A stretch of DNA of 60,048 nucleotides from Paraburkholderia sp. (GCF_004298475.1 NZ_SCRP01000030.1:1-60048), one strand, 5' to 3'; numbered from the stretch's first letter, positions 10,426 through 19,551 are shown. The notes: generated by a model from the sequence alone, not told the origin. Program-made: numbers and translations.

Positions 10426-10632
10426 GGTGGCAGGATCGCTCGGTAAGCCGCGTTTCCGGATCACGCTGCGTGGTCTCTCCTCACCTGCGGCAGCGTTGAA
10501 CGGGGCGCGCCAGATTAATGGACAGACACCCTTCATCCTATGGTCTTGCGTTACCTTTTTTAATTGTCAGTCCTGGTTGCCGTGTTCTGCGCTTTCTTCC
10601 GGCGCTATCTGGCGGCCCTTTCCCCGGACACG

Positions 10633-10710
10633 GTACTTCGGCGCGGTACTTCACCGCTGTACTTCGACGCCGCACTTCGACGCCGCACTTCGACGCTGTA
10701 CTTCGAAGTA
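10633..10710. repeat. Six 13-bp tandem repeats between tetR and rsxB
   Basis: Six contiguous units of GTACTTCGACGCC type, varying at a few bases. The last unit turns into the perfect 12-bp palindrome TACTTCGAAGTA at 10699-10710. The array sits about 140 bp upstream of the rsxB start and 210 bp upstream of the divergent tetR start. It could be a multi-site operator or a slippage product. Confidence 0.9.
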
Positions 10711-10846
10711 AGCGCTTTGATTATGGCACATGGCCCGGCAATGGCAATGCGTGAAATCGGCGATAATGCTAACTTTGGCGCCGCGACCGCGCGCCGCAAC
10801 GTTGCGGCGCGCAAGAGGTGACCCGGCCCACCCAGACGCCGCAACA

Positions 10847-11758
10847 GTGAAAGATTCCCAAACGCTTGCAGACCGCATCGAGGATCTGCTGCCCCAGACG
10901 CAATGCACGAAGTGCGGCTACAACGGCTGCCGGCCCTACGCCGAAGCCATCGCAGCAGGCACGGCCAGCTACAACCAGTGCCCGCCCGGCGGCGCCGAAG
11001 GCGTCGCGCGCCTCGCGAAGCTGCTCGGCAAGCCCGTCATTCCGATCAATCCCGTCAACGGCGCCGAACGGCCGCGCCCGGTCGCGTTCATCGACGAAAG
11101 CCTGTGCATCGGCTGCACGCTGTGCATGCAGGCCTGCCCCGTCGACGCGATCGTCGGCGCGCCCAAGCAGATGCACACGATCGTCAAGGACCTCTGCACG
11201 GGCTGCGATCTTTGCGTGGCGCCTTGCCCTGTCGATTGCATCGCGATGATCCCGATCACCGGCACGGCGACCGGCTGGGATGCCTGGACGCAAGAACAGG
11301 CCGACGAAGCCCGCGTCCGCTACGGGCGCCGTGAGGCACGGCTCGCCAGCGAGCGCGATGCCGCCGAAGCGCGGGCCGCAGCCCGGCGCGCGGCTGCTTC
11401 GCCTGCCTCTTCACCGGCATCTTCGGAAGCAGCATCGGCAGCAAGCGCCGCCTCCAGCGCCGGATCTACGGCAACCGCACCGGGCGCGGCCACGCCCGGA
11501 AGCGACGCCGAAGCGAAGAAAAAGGCGATCATCGAAGCCGCGCTCGAACGCGCGCGGCGCAAGAAGGCGGAGATGGCCGAGCGCGGCGTCGGCCCGCGCA
11601 ACACCGAAAACGTCAGCGCCGACGTGCAGGCACAGATCGATGCAGCAGAAGCGCGCCGTCACCGGCTCGGCGTCGGCGAGTCCGCGCAGAACGGCGAGCC
11701 CGCCCCCGCGCCCCACCGCGACAACACGCGCGGCAACGACGACGACACACCCGCCTGA
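10847..11758 (+). CDS. rsxB: RsxB/RnfB-like iron-sulfur protein
   Basis: Ferredoxin-like subunit of the Rnf/Rsx electron-transfer family. It starts with the RnfB Fe-S domain ([14 protein letters not shown] and a further Cys before PPGG). Two classical 4Fe-4S motifs follow, [12 protein letters not shown] and [12 protein letters not shown]. No N-terminal membrane anchor is present, unlike E. coli RsxB. After residue ~150 comes a long Ala/Ser/Lys-rich tail with a helical [20 protein letters not shown] segment. I chose GTG 10847 because it gives [17 protein letters not shown], the family's usual beginning; ATG 10766 and 10730 are alternatives. No other rnf subunit is present. nth follows 25 bp downstream, a linkage also seen in enterobacteria. 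Confidence 0.9.
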   Translation: MKDSQTLADRIEDLLPQTQCTKCGYNGCRPYAEAIAAGTASYNQCPPGGAEGVARLAKLLGKPVIPINPVNGAERPRPVAFIDESLCIGCTLCMQACPVDAIVGAPKQMHTIVKDLCTGCDLCVAPCPVDCIAMIPITGTATGWDAWTQEQADEARVRYGRREARLASERDAAEARAAARRAAASPASSPASSEAASAASAASSAGSTATAPGAATPGSDAEAKKKAIIEAALERARRKKAEMAERGVGPRNTENVSADVQAQIDAAEARRHRLGVGESAQNGEPAPAPHRDNTRGNDDDTPA

Positions 11759-11783
11759 GCACACGCGACCACGCCCACGATCG

Positions 11784-12428
11784 ATGAACGCCACCAAGCG
11801 CCGCGCCATCTACGAAACGCTGCAGAGCCTCAATCCGCACCCGAAACCCGAGCTCGAATTCACATCGCCATTCGAACTCCTGATTGCCGTGATGCTCTCG
11901 GCGCAGGCGACCGACGTTTCGGTCAACAAGGCCACGCGCAAGATGTTTCCGGTCGCGAACACGCCGGAGAAGCTGCTTGCGCTCGGCGAGGAAAGCGTCG
12001 CGGGCTACATCAAGACCATCGGTCTTTATCGCTCGAAGGCGCGCAACGTGATCGCGACCTGCGAGATCCTGCTCGCCCAGCACGGCGGCGAAGTCCCGCA
12101 CACGCGCGAAGCGCTCGAAGGCCTGCCCGGCGTCGGGCGCAAGACAGCGAACGTGGTGCTCAACATCGCATTCGGCCAGCCGACCATCGCCGTCGATACC
12201 CACATCTTTCGGGTTGCGAACCGGACCGGACTCGCGCCCGGCAAGGACGTGCGCGCCGTCGAAACCGCGCTCGAAAAATTCACGCCGCCCGAATTCCGCC
12301 AGGACGCGCACCATTGGCTGATCCTGCACGGGCGCTACGTGTGCAAGGCGCGCCGCCCGGAATGCTGGCACTGCGCGATCGAGCCGCTCTGCGAGTACAG
12401 GCCGAAGACGCCGCCGCCCGATCTCTGA
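11784..12428 (+). CDS. nth: Endonuclease III (DNA glycosylase/AP lyase)
   Basis: A 214-residue base-excision-repair enzyme for oxidised pyrimidines. The helix-hairpin-helix LPGVGRKTANVVL places the catalytic lysine at Lys120, and the essential aspartate is Asp138 (VDTHIFR); both numbers match E. coli Nth. The C-terminal CKARRPECWHCAIEPLC gives the C-x6-C-x2-C-x5-C 4Fe-4S cluster. It is probably co-transcribed with rsxB upstream (25-bp gap). The ATG at 11784 gives the canonical length. Confidence 0.97.
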   Translation: MNATKRRAIYETLQSLNPHPKPELEFTSPFELLIAVMLSAQATDVSVNKATRKMFPVANTPEKLLALGEESVAGYIKTIGLYRSKARNVIATCEILLAQHGGEVPHTREALEGLPGVGRKTANVVLNIAFGQPTIAVDTHIFRVANRTGLAPGKDVRAVETALEKFTPPEFRQDAHHWLILHGRYVCKARRPECWHCAIEPLCEYRPKTPPPDL

Positions 12429-12511
12429 GCGACGCCCACGGCCGACAACGGCCGCGCACCGCGCGGCGTAAAATGAGCCTTCGATTCAAACGTCACGCCC
12501 CATCACAGAAG

Positions 12512-12946
12512 ATGTTCAATCCCAGCCGCGACGAAGTCCGCCGCTTTTTCACCGAGACCTGGCGCAAGCAGCGCGCGGGCGAAATCCTCACGCCGCTCGA
12601 AGCGATTGCCGCCGACTGGATCGTCGAGCATCCGGAGTACCACGCGGAACTCGCCGATGCCGACGCAGCAGCCGGGCAGGACTACTCGCCCGAGCGCGGC
12701 CAGAGCAACCCGTTCCTGCATCTGTCGATGCACCTCGCGATCAGCGAGCAGCTTTCGATCGACCAGCCGCCCGGCATCCGCGCGGCGCACGAACGGCTCG
12801 CGGCGCGGCTCGGCACGACGCACGACGCGCAGCACGCGATCATGGAATGCCTCGGCGAGACGATCTGGGAAGCGCAGCGCACCAACACGCCGCCCGATAG
12901 CGACGCCTACCTCGCCCGCATCCAGCGCCGCGCCTCGCGCGACTGA
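12512..12946 (+). CDS. DUF1841 family protein
   Basis: A 144-residue soluble protein starting MFNPSRDEVRRFF. Conserved His/Asn-rich centre NPFLHLSMHLAISEQ and C-terminal HDAQHAIMECLGETIWEAQR are typical of DUF1841, a proteobacterial family of unknown function. It follows nth by 83 bp on the same strand and ends before a strong hairpin, so it is likely the last gene of the rsxB-nth transcript. The start is ATG 12512; longer in-frame starts overlap nth and lack family similarity. Confidence 0.85.
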   Translation: MFNPSRDEVRRFFTETWRKQRAGEILTPLEAIAADWIVEHPEYHAELADADAAAGQDYSPERGQSNPFLHLSMHLAISEQLSIDQPPGIRAAHERLAARLGTTHDAQHAIMECLGETIWEAQRTNTPPDSDAYLARIQRRASRD

Positions 12947-12984
12947 CCTCGACTGATATCACCTCGCCCGCTTGCGGCACGCAT

Positions 12985-13035
12985 AAAAAACCCCCGCGTA
13001 GGTCTCGCTGAAAAGCGTGAGACCTTCGCGGGGGG
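12985..13035 (-). terminator. Hairpin terminator for the cytochrome c operon
   Basis: A long stem (CCCCCGCG-AGGTCTC against GAGACCT-CGCGGGGG, about 12991-13007 with 13015-13035) is followed on the minus strand by a six-T run at 12985-12990. It serves the minus-strand cytochrome genes and may also stop DUF1841 read-through. Confidence 0.88.
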
Positions 13036-13097
13036 ATTACCCGATAATGCCGGGATTAAAGCAATATGCGGCGCCTGCCGCGCGCGTCAACGCACCG

Positions 13098-13517
13098 CTA
13101 CTTCTTGTTGACCAGATCGCCGCTGAGCGATTCGATATACGCGGCGAGATCCTTCATGTCGGTCTGCGAGAGACTCTGCACCTGCGCCTGCATGATCGGA
13201 TTGTTGCGGCCCAGATGCGGGTTGCCATTGCCCATCTGATACTGGCGCAACGCCCAGTAGATATAGTCCGCGTGCTGGCCCGCCAGCTTCGGATATTCGG
13301 GGCTTATCGGCTTGTTCAGGTTGGCGCCGTGGCAGGCGGCGCAGTTATGGACGTCGGCGAGCCGTTTGCCGTTCGCCGCATCGGCTGCGTGCGCCGGATT
13401 GAACGCGAGCAGCGCGGCCAGCGACGCCGCGCATGCGGCGCCTTTCACGAGCGCGGCAAACGCGTGGCCGTCAACATCGGCGAAGAAAGACTGCGCGGCC
13501 TGGGTGGGCTTGTTCAT
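13098..13517 (-). CDS. Periplasmic class I cytochrome c (second gene of pair)
   Basis: A 139-residue monohaem cytochrome. The N-terminal export signal ends around FNPAHA/ADAANG (residue ~44). Haem is attached at CAACH (Cys59, Cys62, His63), with a distal Met in the NNPIMQAQVQSL region as likely sixth ligand. The start is ATG 13517 with AGGAG seven bases upstream. It follows the sister cytochrome gene by 97 bp on the same strand, suggesting an operon that delivers electrons to a terminal oxidase (inference). The pair resembles cytochrome c4/c553-type proteins; the exact partner is unknown. Confidence 0.9.
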   Translation of the reverse strand: MNKPTQAAQSFFADVDGHAFAALVKGAACAASLAALLAFNPAHAADAANGKRLADVHNCAACHGANLNKPISPEYPKLAGQHADYIYWALRQYQMGNGNPHLGRNNPIMQAQVQSLSQTDMKDLAAYIESLSGDLVNKK

Positions 13518-13614
13518 GAATTCTCCTGTATCGGCCAGCGTTGGCGCATCGACCAGCGTGAGCACTTGCGCGTCTGCTCCGGTCCCATGCAAGTCGATTG
13601 CCAACCGGCGCCGC

Positions 13615-13980
13615 TTACCTCTCGGGATTGTTCTTCGACGTAGCGGTCTGCGCCGCGTAGTAGGCCGCGACATCGGCGATGTCCTGCTCGGTCAGCGAGG
13701 AGGCAATCGCATGCATCGTCGGAAAGCGCCGGTCGCCCTTCTTGTAGCCGCGCAGCGCGTTTTCGATGTACGCGGCGTTCTGGCCGCCCAGCATGGGAAC
13801 GTGATAGACCTCGGGATAAGCCGCGCGATAGTCGGGAATACCATGACAGCCGATGCACATCGCCACCTTGTCCCGACCCGCCTTTGCGTTGCCGACGACA
13901 TCCGCGCGAGCCGTGGCCGCAAAACCCGCCAGCGCCGCCAACGCCCCGATTGCGACGTGCCTGCCGATAATTTTTTTCAT
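13615..13980 (-). CDS. Periplasmic class I cytochrome c (first gene of pair)
   Basis: A 121-residue monohaem cytochrome with a clear signal peptide (MKKIIGRHVAIGALAALAG ... ATARA, cleavage near residue 26). The haem motif is CIGCH (Cys42, Cys45, His46) and the likely axial Met lies in FPTMHAIASSL. The start is ATG 13980; a TTG three codons upstream is less likely. GAGG lies ten bases upstream of the ATG. It is the promoter-proximal member of a two-cytochrome unit and diverges from the MoxR gene. Confidence 0.9.
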   Translation of the reverse strand: MKKIIGRHVAIGALAALAGFAATARADVVGNAKAGRDKVAMCIGCHGIPDYRAAYPEVYHVPMLGGQNAAYIENALRGYKKGDRRFPTMHAIASSLTEQDIADVAAYYAAQTATSKNNPER

Positions 13981-14354
13981 AGCATTCAACCTCGCTTGAG
14001 GGAAACCGAACGCCCGGGCCGCAGGTGACGGCCAGCGCCGTGTTTTGCCGCGTTCTGCTGTGTTGTGCCGCCTTGCTCCGTATTGCGCAGTATGAACCGC
14101 CAGCTTCTACTCGCTGCTTGCTTTTCTCGCTTTTACCCGCTTTTACTTTTTTATGTCGCTGTGCAAGCTGAAAAAAAATCGAACCGATTGTACCGCGACG
14201 CCCTGCCGCACGTCCACACGGTGCGCCACGCCTGGCGGGCCCTGGCGGGCGGCGCGAAAATCCGGGGGCGCGCCCCGCGGCACGCAAAAGAGCCTTCCGA
14301 CGCCACCTCGCATCTGACTTATACTGGGATTTTTTTTCAGCGAGCGGCTTCATC
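13981..14354. other. Intergenic region between cytochrome operon and MoxR gene
   Basis: No gene is seen in these 374 bp. The region holds divergent promoter space, T-rich runs and small tandem duplications (for example 10 bp x2 at 14127-14146, TCGCTTTTAC/CCGCTTTTAC). A T8 tract precedes the MoxR start at about 14331-14338. Confidence 0.6.
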
Positions 14355-15206
14355 ATGTGCGCCAGGCGTTTCGAAGGCTCATCGCAGTACGTCGCCACCG
14401 ACGATCTCAAACTCGCGGTCAACGCCGCGATCACGCTGAAACGCCCGTTGCTCATCAAGGGTGAACCCGGCACCGGCAAGACCATGCTGGCCGAGGAAGT
14501 CGCCGCGGCGCTCGGCATGCCGCTCATGCAGTGGCACATCAAATCGACCACGAAAGCGCAGCAGGGCCTCTACGAATACGATGCGGTCTCGCGGCTGCGC
14601 GATTCCCAGCTCGGCGACGAGCGCGTGAAGGACATCGGCAACTACATCGTGAAGGGCGTGCTGTGGCAGGCGTTCGAATCGGATGAACAGAGCGTGCTGC
14701 TGATCGACGAGATCGACAAGGCCGATATCGAATTCCCGAACGATCTGCTGCGCGAGCTCGACCGCATGGAGTTCTACGTCTACGAGACGCGCGAACTCAT
14801 CAAGGCGAAGCAGCGCCCGCTCGTCATCATCACGTCGAACAACGAGAAGGAACTGCCCGACGCGTTCTTGCGCCGCTGCTTCTTCCACTACATCAGCTTT
14901 CCCGACGCAGCCACGATGCAGCGCATCGTCGAGGTGCACTATCCGGGCATCCGCAAGCAACTGCTCAACGCTGCGCTCGAAAGCTTCTTCGAGCTTCGCA
15001 ACGTTGCGGGCCTGAAGAAGAAGCCTTCGACATCCGAGCTGCTCGACTGGCTCAAGTTGTTGCTCGCGCAAGAGATTCCGCTCGAAGCGCTGCGCGCGGC
15101 CGACGGCCAGAAGTCCATGCCGCCGCTCGCAGGCGCGCTGCTCAAGAACGAACAGGACATGACCCTGTTCGAGCGGCTCATCTACATGAACCGTCACAAT
15201 CGTTGA
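14355..15206 (+). CDS. MoxR-type AAA+ ATPase
   Basis: A 283-residue AAA+ chaperone ATPase. Walker A GEPGTGKT (~residues 36-43), Walker B LLIDEID (~115-121), sensor-1 IITSNNEKELPDAFLRRC and an arginine finger in LRRCFF are all present. MoxR proteins work with VWA-domain partners in assembling metal centres or complexes. Here the VWA gene follows two genes downstream, separated by a GNAT gene, supporting a functional module. Start ATG 14355 is preceded by only a weak Shine-Dalgarno. Confidence 0.92.
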   Translation: MCARRFEGSSQYVATDDLKLAVNAAITLKRPLLIKGEPGTGKTMLAEEVAAALGMPLMQWHIKSTTKAQQGLYEYDAVSRLRDSQLGDERVKDIGNYIVKGVLWQAFESDEQSVLLIDEIDKADIEFPNDLLRELDRMEFYVYETRELIKAKQRPLVIITSNNEKELPDAFLRRCFFHYISFPDAATMQRIVEVHYPGIRKQLLNAALESFFELRNVAGLKKKPSTSELLDWLKLLLAQEIPLEALRAADGQKSMPPLAGALLKNEQDMTLFERLIYMNRHNR

Positions 15207-15224
15207 ACCGCGCGCAGTCGTCCA

Positions 15225-15244
15225 AGGAAAACCCAGGAAAACCC
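15225..15244 (+). repeat. Perfect 10-bp duplication carrying the GNAT ribosome-binding site
   Basis: AGGAAAACCC occurs twice in tandem just before ATG 15248. Each copy carries an AGGA, so the Shine-Dalgarno element itself has been duplicated; the downstream copy is nine bases from the start. Confidence 0.85.
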
Positions 15245-15247
15245 GCT

Positions 15248-15835
15248 ATGAGCCGCTGGATCGAACCCGTCACGCTGAAGGGCGAGCACGTCACGCTGGA
15301 GCCGCTCACGGCGCAGCACACGCAGGCGCTCGCCGCGGCAGCCGCCGATGGAGAACTCTGGAAGCTCTGGTACACGAGCGTGCCCGCGCCCGGCGAAGAA
15401 GGCGCGTATGTCGATGCCGCGCTCGCCATGCGCGAGCGCGACGGCACGCTGCCGTTCGTGGTGCGCGACAGCGCAGGCGACGTGATCGGCTCGACGCGCT
15501 TTTTCAACGTCGACGAAAAGAACCACCGCCTCGAAATCGGCCATACGTGGTACGCCAAACGCGTGCAGCGCACCGGCCTGAACACCGAAGCCAAGCTGCT
15601 GCTCCTCACGCATGCGTTCGAGACACTCGGCGCAATCGCCGTGGAGTTCCGCACCCACTTCATGAACCACGCGTCGCGCGCGGCCATCGCGCGCCTCGGC
15701 GCGAAGCAGGACGGCATCCTGCGCAATCACCAGGTTGGCCGTCAAGGCGAGTTGCGCGATACCGTCGTGTTCTCGATCATCGCGAGCGAGTGGCCCGCCG
15801 TGCGCGAGAACCTGTTGCTCAAGCTCGCACGCTGA
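15248..15835 (+). CDS. GNAT family N-acetyltransferase
   Basis: A 195-residue protein of the RimJ/RimL-like acetyltransferase group. Recognisable elements are VTLEPLTAQHTQAL near the N-terminus, DVIGSTRFFNVDEKNHRLEIG (beta4-beta5), TWYAKRVQRTGLNTEAK in the acetyl-CoA loop, and the late VEFRTHFMNHASRAAIARLGA motif typical of RimL-like enzymes. The acceptor is unknown. It lies between moxR (41 bp) and the VWA gene (34 bp) in a likely operon. Start ATG 15248 was chosen for the domain boundary and the duplicated AGGA. Confidence 0.9.
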   Translation: MSRWIEPVTLKGEHVTLEPLTAQHTQALAAAAADGELWKLWYTSVPAPGEEGAYVDAALAMRERDGTLPFVVRDSAGDVIGSTRFFNVDEKNHRLEIGHTWYAKRVQRTGLNTEAKLLLLTHAFETLGAIAVEFRTHFMNHASRAAIARLGAKQDGILRNHQVGRQGELRDTVVFSIIASEWPAVRENLLLKLAR

Positions 15836-15869
15836 CACCGCGCGCACGTCGCGAGCCCGGAGACACCGC

Positions 15870-17042
15870 ATGCTGATCGACTTCTTCTACACGCTGCGCG
15901 ACGCGAAACTGCCGGTTTCCGTGAAGGAGTACCTGACACTCGTCGAAGCGCTCAAGGAACGCGTGATTCCGCCGTCGCTCGACGAGTTCTACTTCCTCGC
16001 GCGCATGACGCTCGTGAAGGACGAGCAATACTTCGACCGGTTCGATCAGGCGTTCGGCGCGTATTTCCGCGGCATCGAGAAGAAATCGGAACTCGCGTTC
16101 GACATCCCCGAGGACTGGCTCAAGAAGCGGCTCGAACGCGACTTCACGCCCGAACAGCGCGCGCAGATCGAGGCGATGGGCGGTCTCGACAAGCTCATGG
16201 AGCGCCTGAAGCAACTGTTCGAGGAACAGAAAGAGCGCCACGAAGGCGGCAACAAGTGGATCGGCACGGGCGGCACATCGCCGTTCGGCCACGGCGGCTT
16301 CAATCCCGAGGGCATCCGCATCGGCGGCGAAGGCGGCCAGCGCCGCGCCGTGAAAGTGTGGGATGCGCGCGCGTTTCGCGACTACGACGACCAGGTCGAG
16401 ATCGGCACGCGCAACATCAAGATCGCGCTGCGGCGGCTGCGCCGCTTCGCGCGCGAGGGCGCGCACCAGGAGCTCGACCTGGACGGCACGATCCGCAGCA
16501 CCGCCGCGAATGCGGGCTGGCTCGACCTCAAGATGGTCCCCGAGCGGCACAACAACGTGAAGGTGCTGATGCTGCTCGACGTAGGCGGCTCGATGGACGA
16601 TCACATCCGGCGCACCGAGGAACTCTTTTCGGCGGCGAAGGCCGAGTTCAAGCATCTGGAGTTCTACTATTTCCACAACTGCGTCTACGACCATCTGTGG
16701 AAGAACAACCGCCGCCGCCACGCCGAGCGCATGCCCACGTGGGACCTGCTGCACAGGTTCACGCCCGACTACAAGCTGATCTTCGTCGGCGACGCCACCA
16801 TGAGCCCTTACGAGGTGCTGCAGCCGGGCGGCTCGGTCGAGTACAACAACCCCGAAGCGGGCGCCGTGTGGCTGCGCCGTCTCGCCGACCACTTCCCGCG
16901 TTTCGCGTGGCTCAATCCCGAGCCCGAGCACCTGTGGGAGTACCGCCAGTCGGTGTCGATCATCCGCGAGATACTCGGCCACCGCATGTATGCACTGACC
17001 GTCGCCGGGCTCGAGACAGCCATGCGCGCGCTCAGCAAGTAA
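15870..17042 (+). CDS. VWA domain (CoxE-like) protein
   Basis: A 390-residue protein of the CoxE/VWA family that partners MoxR ATPases. The helical N-terminus MLIDFFYTLRDAKLPVSVKE is typical. A central Gly-rich stretch (GTGGTSPFGHGG) precedes the VWA domain. Its metal-ion site is degenerate, LLDVGGSMDDH instead of the usual DxSxS, with Gly at the first serine position. GGAG at 15859-15862 precedes ATG 15870. It is co-oriented with MoxR and GNAT and is presumably their operon mate. Its client protein is unknown. Confidence 0.9.
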   Translation: MLIDFFYTLRDAKLPVSVKEYLTLVEALKERVIPPSLDEFYFLARMTLVKDEQYFDRFDQAFGAYFRGIEKKSELAFDIPEDWLKKRLERDFTPEQRAQIEAMGGLDKLMERLKQLFEEQKERHEGGNKWIGTGGTSPFGHGGFNPEGIRIGGEGGQRRAVKVWDARAFRDYDDQVEIGTRNIKIALRRLRRFAREGAHQELDLDGTIRSTAANAGWLDLKMVPERHNNVKVLMLLDVGGSMDDHIRRTEELFSAAKAEFKHLEFYYFHNCVYDHLWKNNRRRHAERMPTWDLLHRFTPDYKLIFVGDATMSPYEVLQPGGSVEYNNPEAGAVWLRRLADHFPRFAWLNPEPEHLWEYRQSVSIIREILGHRMYALTVAGLETAMRALSK

Positions 17043-17049
17043 TGCCAGC

Positions 17050-17077
17050 GCAGTAACACCGAAGCAGTAACACCAGA
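17050..17077. repeat. 14-bp tandem repeat after VWA stop
   Basis: Two copies of GCAGTAACACCGAA (second copy ends AGA), beginning 8 bp after the VWA gene stop codon. Confidence 0.85.
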
Positions 17078-17110
17078 ACGACAGACAAGCACGACGAGGA
17101 GACACACTGC

Positions 17111-18334
17111 ATGACCGCGCCTTCATCCCCCGATCTCCGGACGTTCCGGCCCGGACCGCTGCGGCCTTTCGCGGACACGTCCGTGTCCACGGTGGTCGCT
17201 GGCTTCGTCGCGATGATGACGGGCTACACGAGTTCGCTCGTGCTGATGTTCCAGGCCGGCCAGGCCGCCCATCTGAGCGACGCGCAGATTTCTTCGTGGA
17301 TCTGGGCGCTTTCCATCGGCATGGCCATCTGCACCATCGCCCTTTCCCTGTGGTTTCGCGCGCCGATCGTCGTCGCATGGTCCACGCCGGGCGCGGCGCT
17401 CCTCATCAGCTCGCTGCCGCACGTGCCCTATGCCGAGGCAATCGGCGCGTATCTCGTCTGCGCGCTGCTGCTCACGGCAGTCGGACTCACCGGCTGGTTC
17501 GACACGCTCATGAAGCGCATCCCGGCAGGCATCGCAGCCGCGCTGCTCGCGGGCATCCTGTTCGAGATCGGCATCGAGATCTTCCGCGCCGCGCAATACC
17601 AGACGCCGCTCGTGCTCACGATGTTCTTCGCCTATCTCGTCATCAAGCGCTACCTGCCGCGCTATGCGATCGTCGCCACGCTCGTCGTCGGCATTGCGGC
17701 CGCCGCCGCGCTCGGGCTGCTCGACTTCAGCCACTTCCGCGTGGCCGTCGCGAAACCCGTGTTCACCATGCCCGCGTTCTCGGTTGCGGCTATCGTGAGC
17801 ATCGGCATTCCGCTCTTCGTCGTCGCGATGGCATCGCAGAACGTGCCCGGCATCGCCGTGCTGCGCGCCGACGGCTACGATCACAAGAGCGCGCCCTCTT
17901 CGCCGCTCATCGCGACCACCGGCATCGCATCGCTCGTGCTCGCGCCGTTCGGCTCGCACGGCGTCAATCTCGCCGCGATCACCGCCGCAATCTGCACCAA
18001 CTCGCACGCGCACGAGGACCGCACCAAGCGTTATATGGCCGCCGTGTGGTGCGGCGTGTTCTATCTGATCGCGGGCACGTTCGGCGCGACCATCGCCGCG
18101 CTCTTCGCCGCGTTCCCGAAGGCGCTCGTCGTCTCGATCGCCGCGCTCGCGCTGTTCGGCTCGATCATGAGCGGCCTGACCAATGCGATGCAGGACGCAA
18201 GGCAGCGCGAAGCCGCGCTCGTCACGTTCATGGTGACGGCCTCGGGCCTCACGCTGCTCTCGATCGGCGCGGCGTTCTGGGGGCTCGTCGCGGGCGTGAT
18301 CACGCAGGTCGTGCTGAGCGCGCGGCGCGCCTGA
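17111..18334 (+). CDS. benE: Benzoate/H+ symporter family transporter
   Basis: A 407-residue integral membrane protein with about twelve hydrophobic segments, of the BenE family of aromatic-acid/proton symporters. The N-terminal motif VVAGFVAMMTGYTSSLVLM and AWSTPGAALLI match BenE. GAGGAG lies 7-12 bases before the ATG. No benzoate-degradation genes are nearby, so the substrate is inferred from family only. It is 69 bp downstream of the VWA gene but functionally unrelated. Confidence 0.88.
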   Translation: MTAPSSPDLRTFRPGPLRPFADTSVSTVVAGFVAMMTGYTSSLVLMFQAGQAAHLSDAQISSWIWALSIGMAICTIALSLWFRAPIVVAWSTPGAALLISSLPHVPYAEAIGAYLVCALLLTAVGLTGWFDTLMKRIPAGIAAALLAGILFEIGIEIFRAAQYQTPLVLTMFFAYLVIKRYLPRYAIVATLVVGIAAAAALGLLDFSHFRVAVAKPVFTMPAFSVAAIVSIGIPLFVVAMASQNVPGIAVLRADGYDHKSAPSSPLIATTGIASLVLAPFGSHGVNLAAITAAICTNSHAHEDRTKRYMAAVWCGVFYLIAGTFGATIAALFAAFPKALVVSIAALALFGSIMSGLTNAMQDARQREAALVTFMVTASGLTLLSIGAAFWGLVAGVITQVVLSARRA

Positions 18335-18370
18335 ACCCGCTGAACCTGCTCTGAACCCGCTGAACCCACA
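18331..18370. repeat. 10/20-bp tandem repeat at benE stop
   Basis: Four 10-bp units of CTGAACCCGC type form a 20-bp x2 array that starts inside the last codon and contains the benE stop TGA. The stop-bearing unit is repeated downstream. Confidence 0.85.
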
Positions 18371-18591
18371 CCCAGGCGCCGTCGCGCCGGGCGGGCAGGC
18401 GGCGGCGGCCCCGACCGTGTCATCGCAGCACCCTGCAATCCGCCATAAAATGGCAGGCGTGAACCGCGCCCCGGGCAAGGCAGCGCTACGGGGTCCAATC
18501 AGCATCCCACCGCATTCTCCCGGCGCGCCTTCGGGCGCACGGCCGTTCAACTTTCAACTGTCACGGCGCCTTCGCGCCCTCAAGGCCTGAC

Positions 18592-19551
18592 ATGACTACC
18601 GCACTCGAGCAGCTCAAGCAGTACACCACCGTCGTCGCCGACACCGGCGACTTCCAGCAGTTCGTGCAGTACAAGCCGCAAGACGCGACGACCAACCCGT
18701 CGCTGATCCTCAAGGCCGTGCAAAAGGCCGAATACCGGCCGCTGCTCGAGAAAACCGTGCGCGATCACGCGTCCGAACCGGTCGAATCGATCATCGACCA
18801 TCTGCTGATCGCCTTCGGCACCGAGATCCTCAAGATCATCCCGGGCCGCGTCTCGACCGAAGTCGACGCGCGCCTCTCGTTCGACACGAAGAAGTCGATC
18901 GACAAGGCCCATCACATCATCGATCTGTACAAGGCAGCCGGCATCCCGCGCGAGCGCGTGCTGATCAAGCTCGCATCGACGTGGGAAGGCATTCGTGCCG
19001 CCGAAGTGCTGCAGAAGGACGGCATCCGCTGCAACATGACGCTGCTGTTCTCGCTCGCGCAGGCCGCCGCATGCGCCGAAGCGGGCGCGCAACTGATCTC
19101 GCCGTTCGTCGGCCGCATCTACGACTGGTACAAGAAGGCCGCGGGCCCGAACTGGGACGAGGCGAAGGACGGCGGCGCAAACGATCCGGGCGTGCAGTCG
19201 GTGCGCCGCATCTACGCGTATTACAAGAAGTTCGGCTACAAGACCGAGGTGATGGGCGCGAGCTTCCGCACGACGAGCCAGATCGTCGAACTCGCAGGCT
19301 GCGACCTGCTCACGATCAGTCCCGATCTGCTGCAAAAGCTCCACGACAGCACGGCAACGGTCGAGCGCAAGCTTTCGCCTGAAGCGTTCAAGGGCATGGA
19401 AATCGCGCGCGTGCCGGTGGACGAAGCGTCGTTCCGCTTCCTCGTGAACGACGACGCGATGGCGACCGAAAAACTCGCGGAAGGCATCCGCGCGTTCGCC
19501 GCCGACGCCGTGAAGCTCGAAAAGCTGATCGAGGAAGTGCGCGCGCACTGA
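18592..19551 (+). CDS. tal: Transaldolase
   Basis: A 319-residue class I aldolase of the non-oxidative pentose phosphate pathway, moving dihydroxyacetone units between sedoheptulose-7-P and glyceraldehyde-3-P. The Schiff-base lysine is Lys126 in [22 protein letters not shown] at the N-terminus and LLTISPDLL are classical. Length matches TalB. It stands alone with 257 bp upstream. Confidence 0.97.
   Translation: MTTALEQLKQYTTVVADTGDFQQFVQYKPQDATTNPSLILKAVQKAEYRPLLEKTVRDHASEPVESIIDHLLIAFGTEILKIIPGRVSTEVDARLSFDTKKSIDKAHHIIDLYKAAGIPRERVLIKLASTWEGIRAAEVLQKDGIRCNMTLLFSLAQAAACAEAGAQLISPFVGRIYDWYKKAAGPNWDEAKDGGANDPGVQSVRRIYAYYKKFGYKTEVMGASFRTTSQIVELAGCDLLTISPDLLQKLHDSTATVERKLSPEAFKGMEIARVPVDEASFRFLVNDDAMATEKLAEGIRAFAADAVKLEKLIEEVRAH

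Noticed and set aside
10633..10710. CRISPR array
   Set aside because: Units are contiguous 13-mers without spacers and no cas genes occur in the window.
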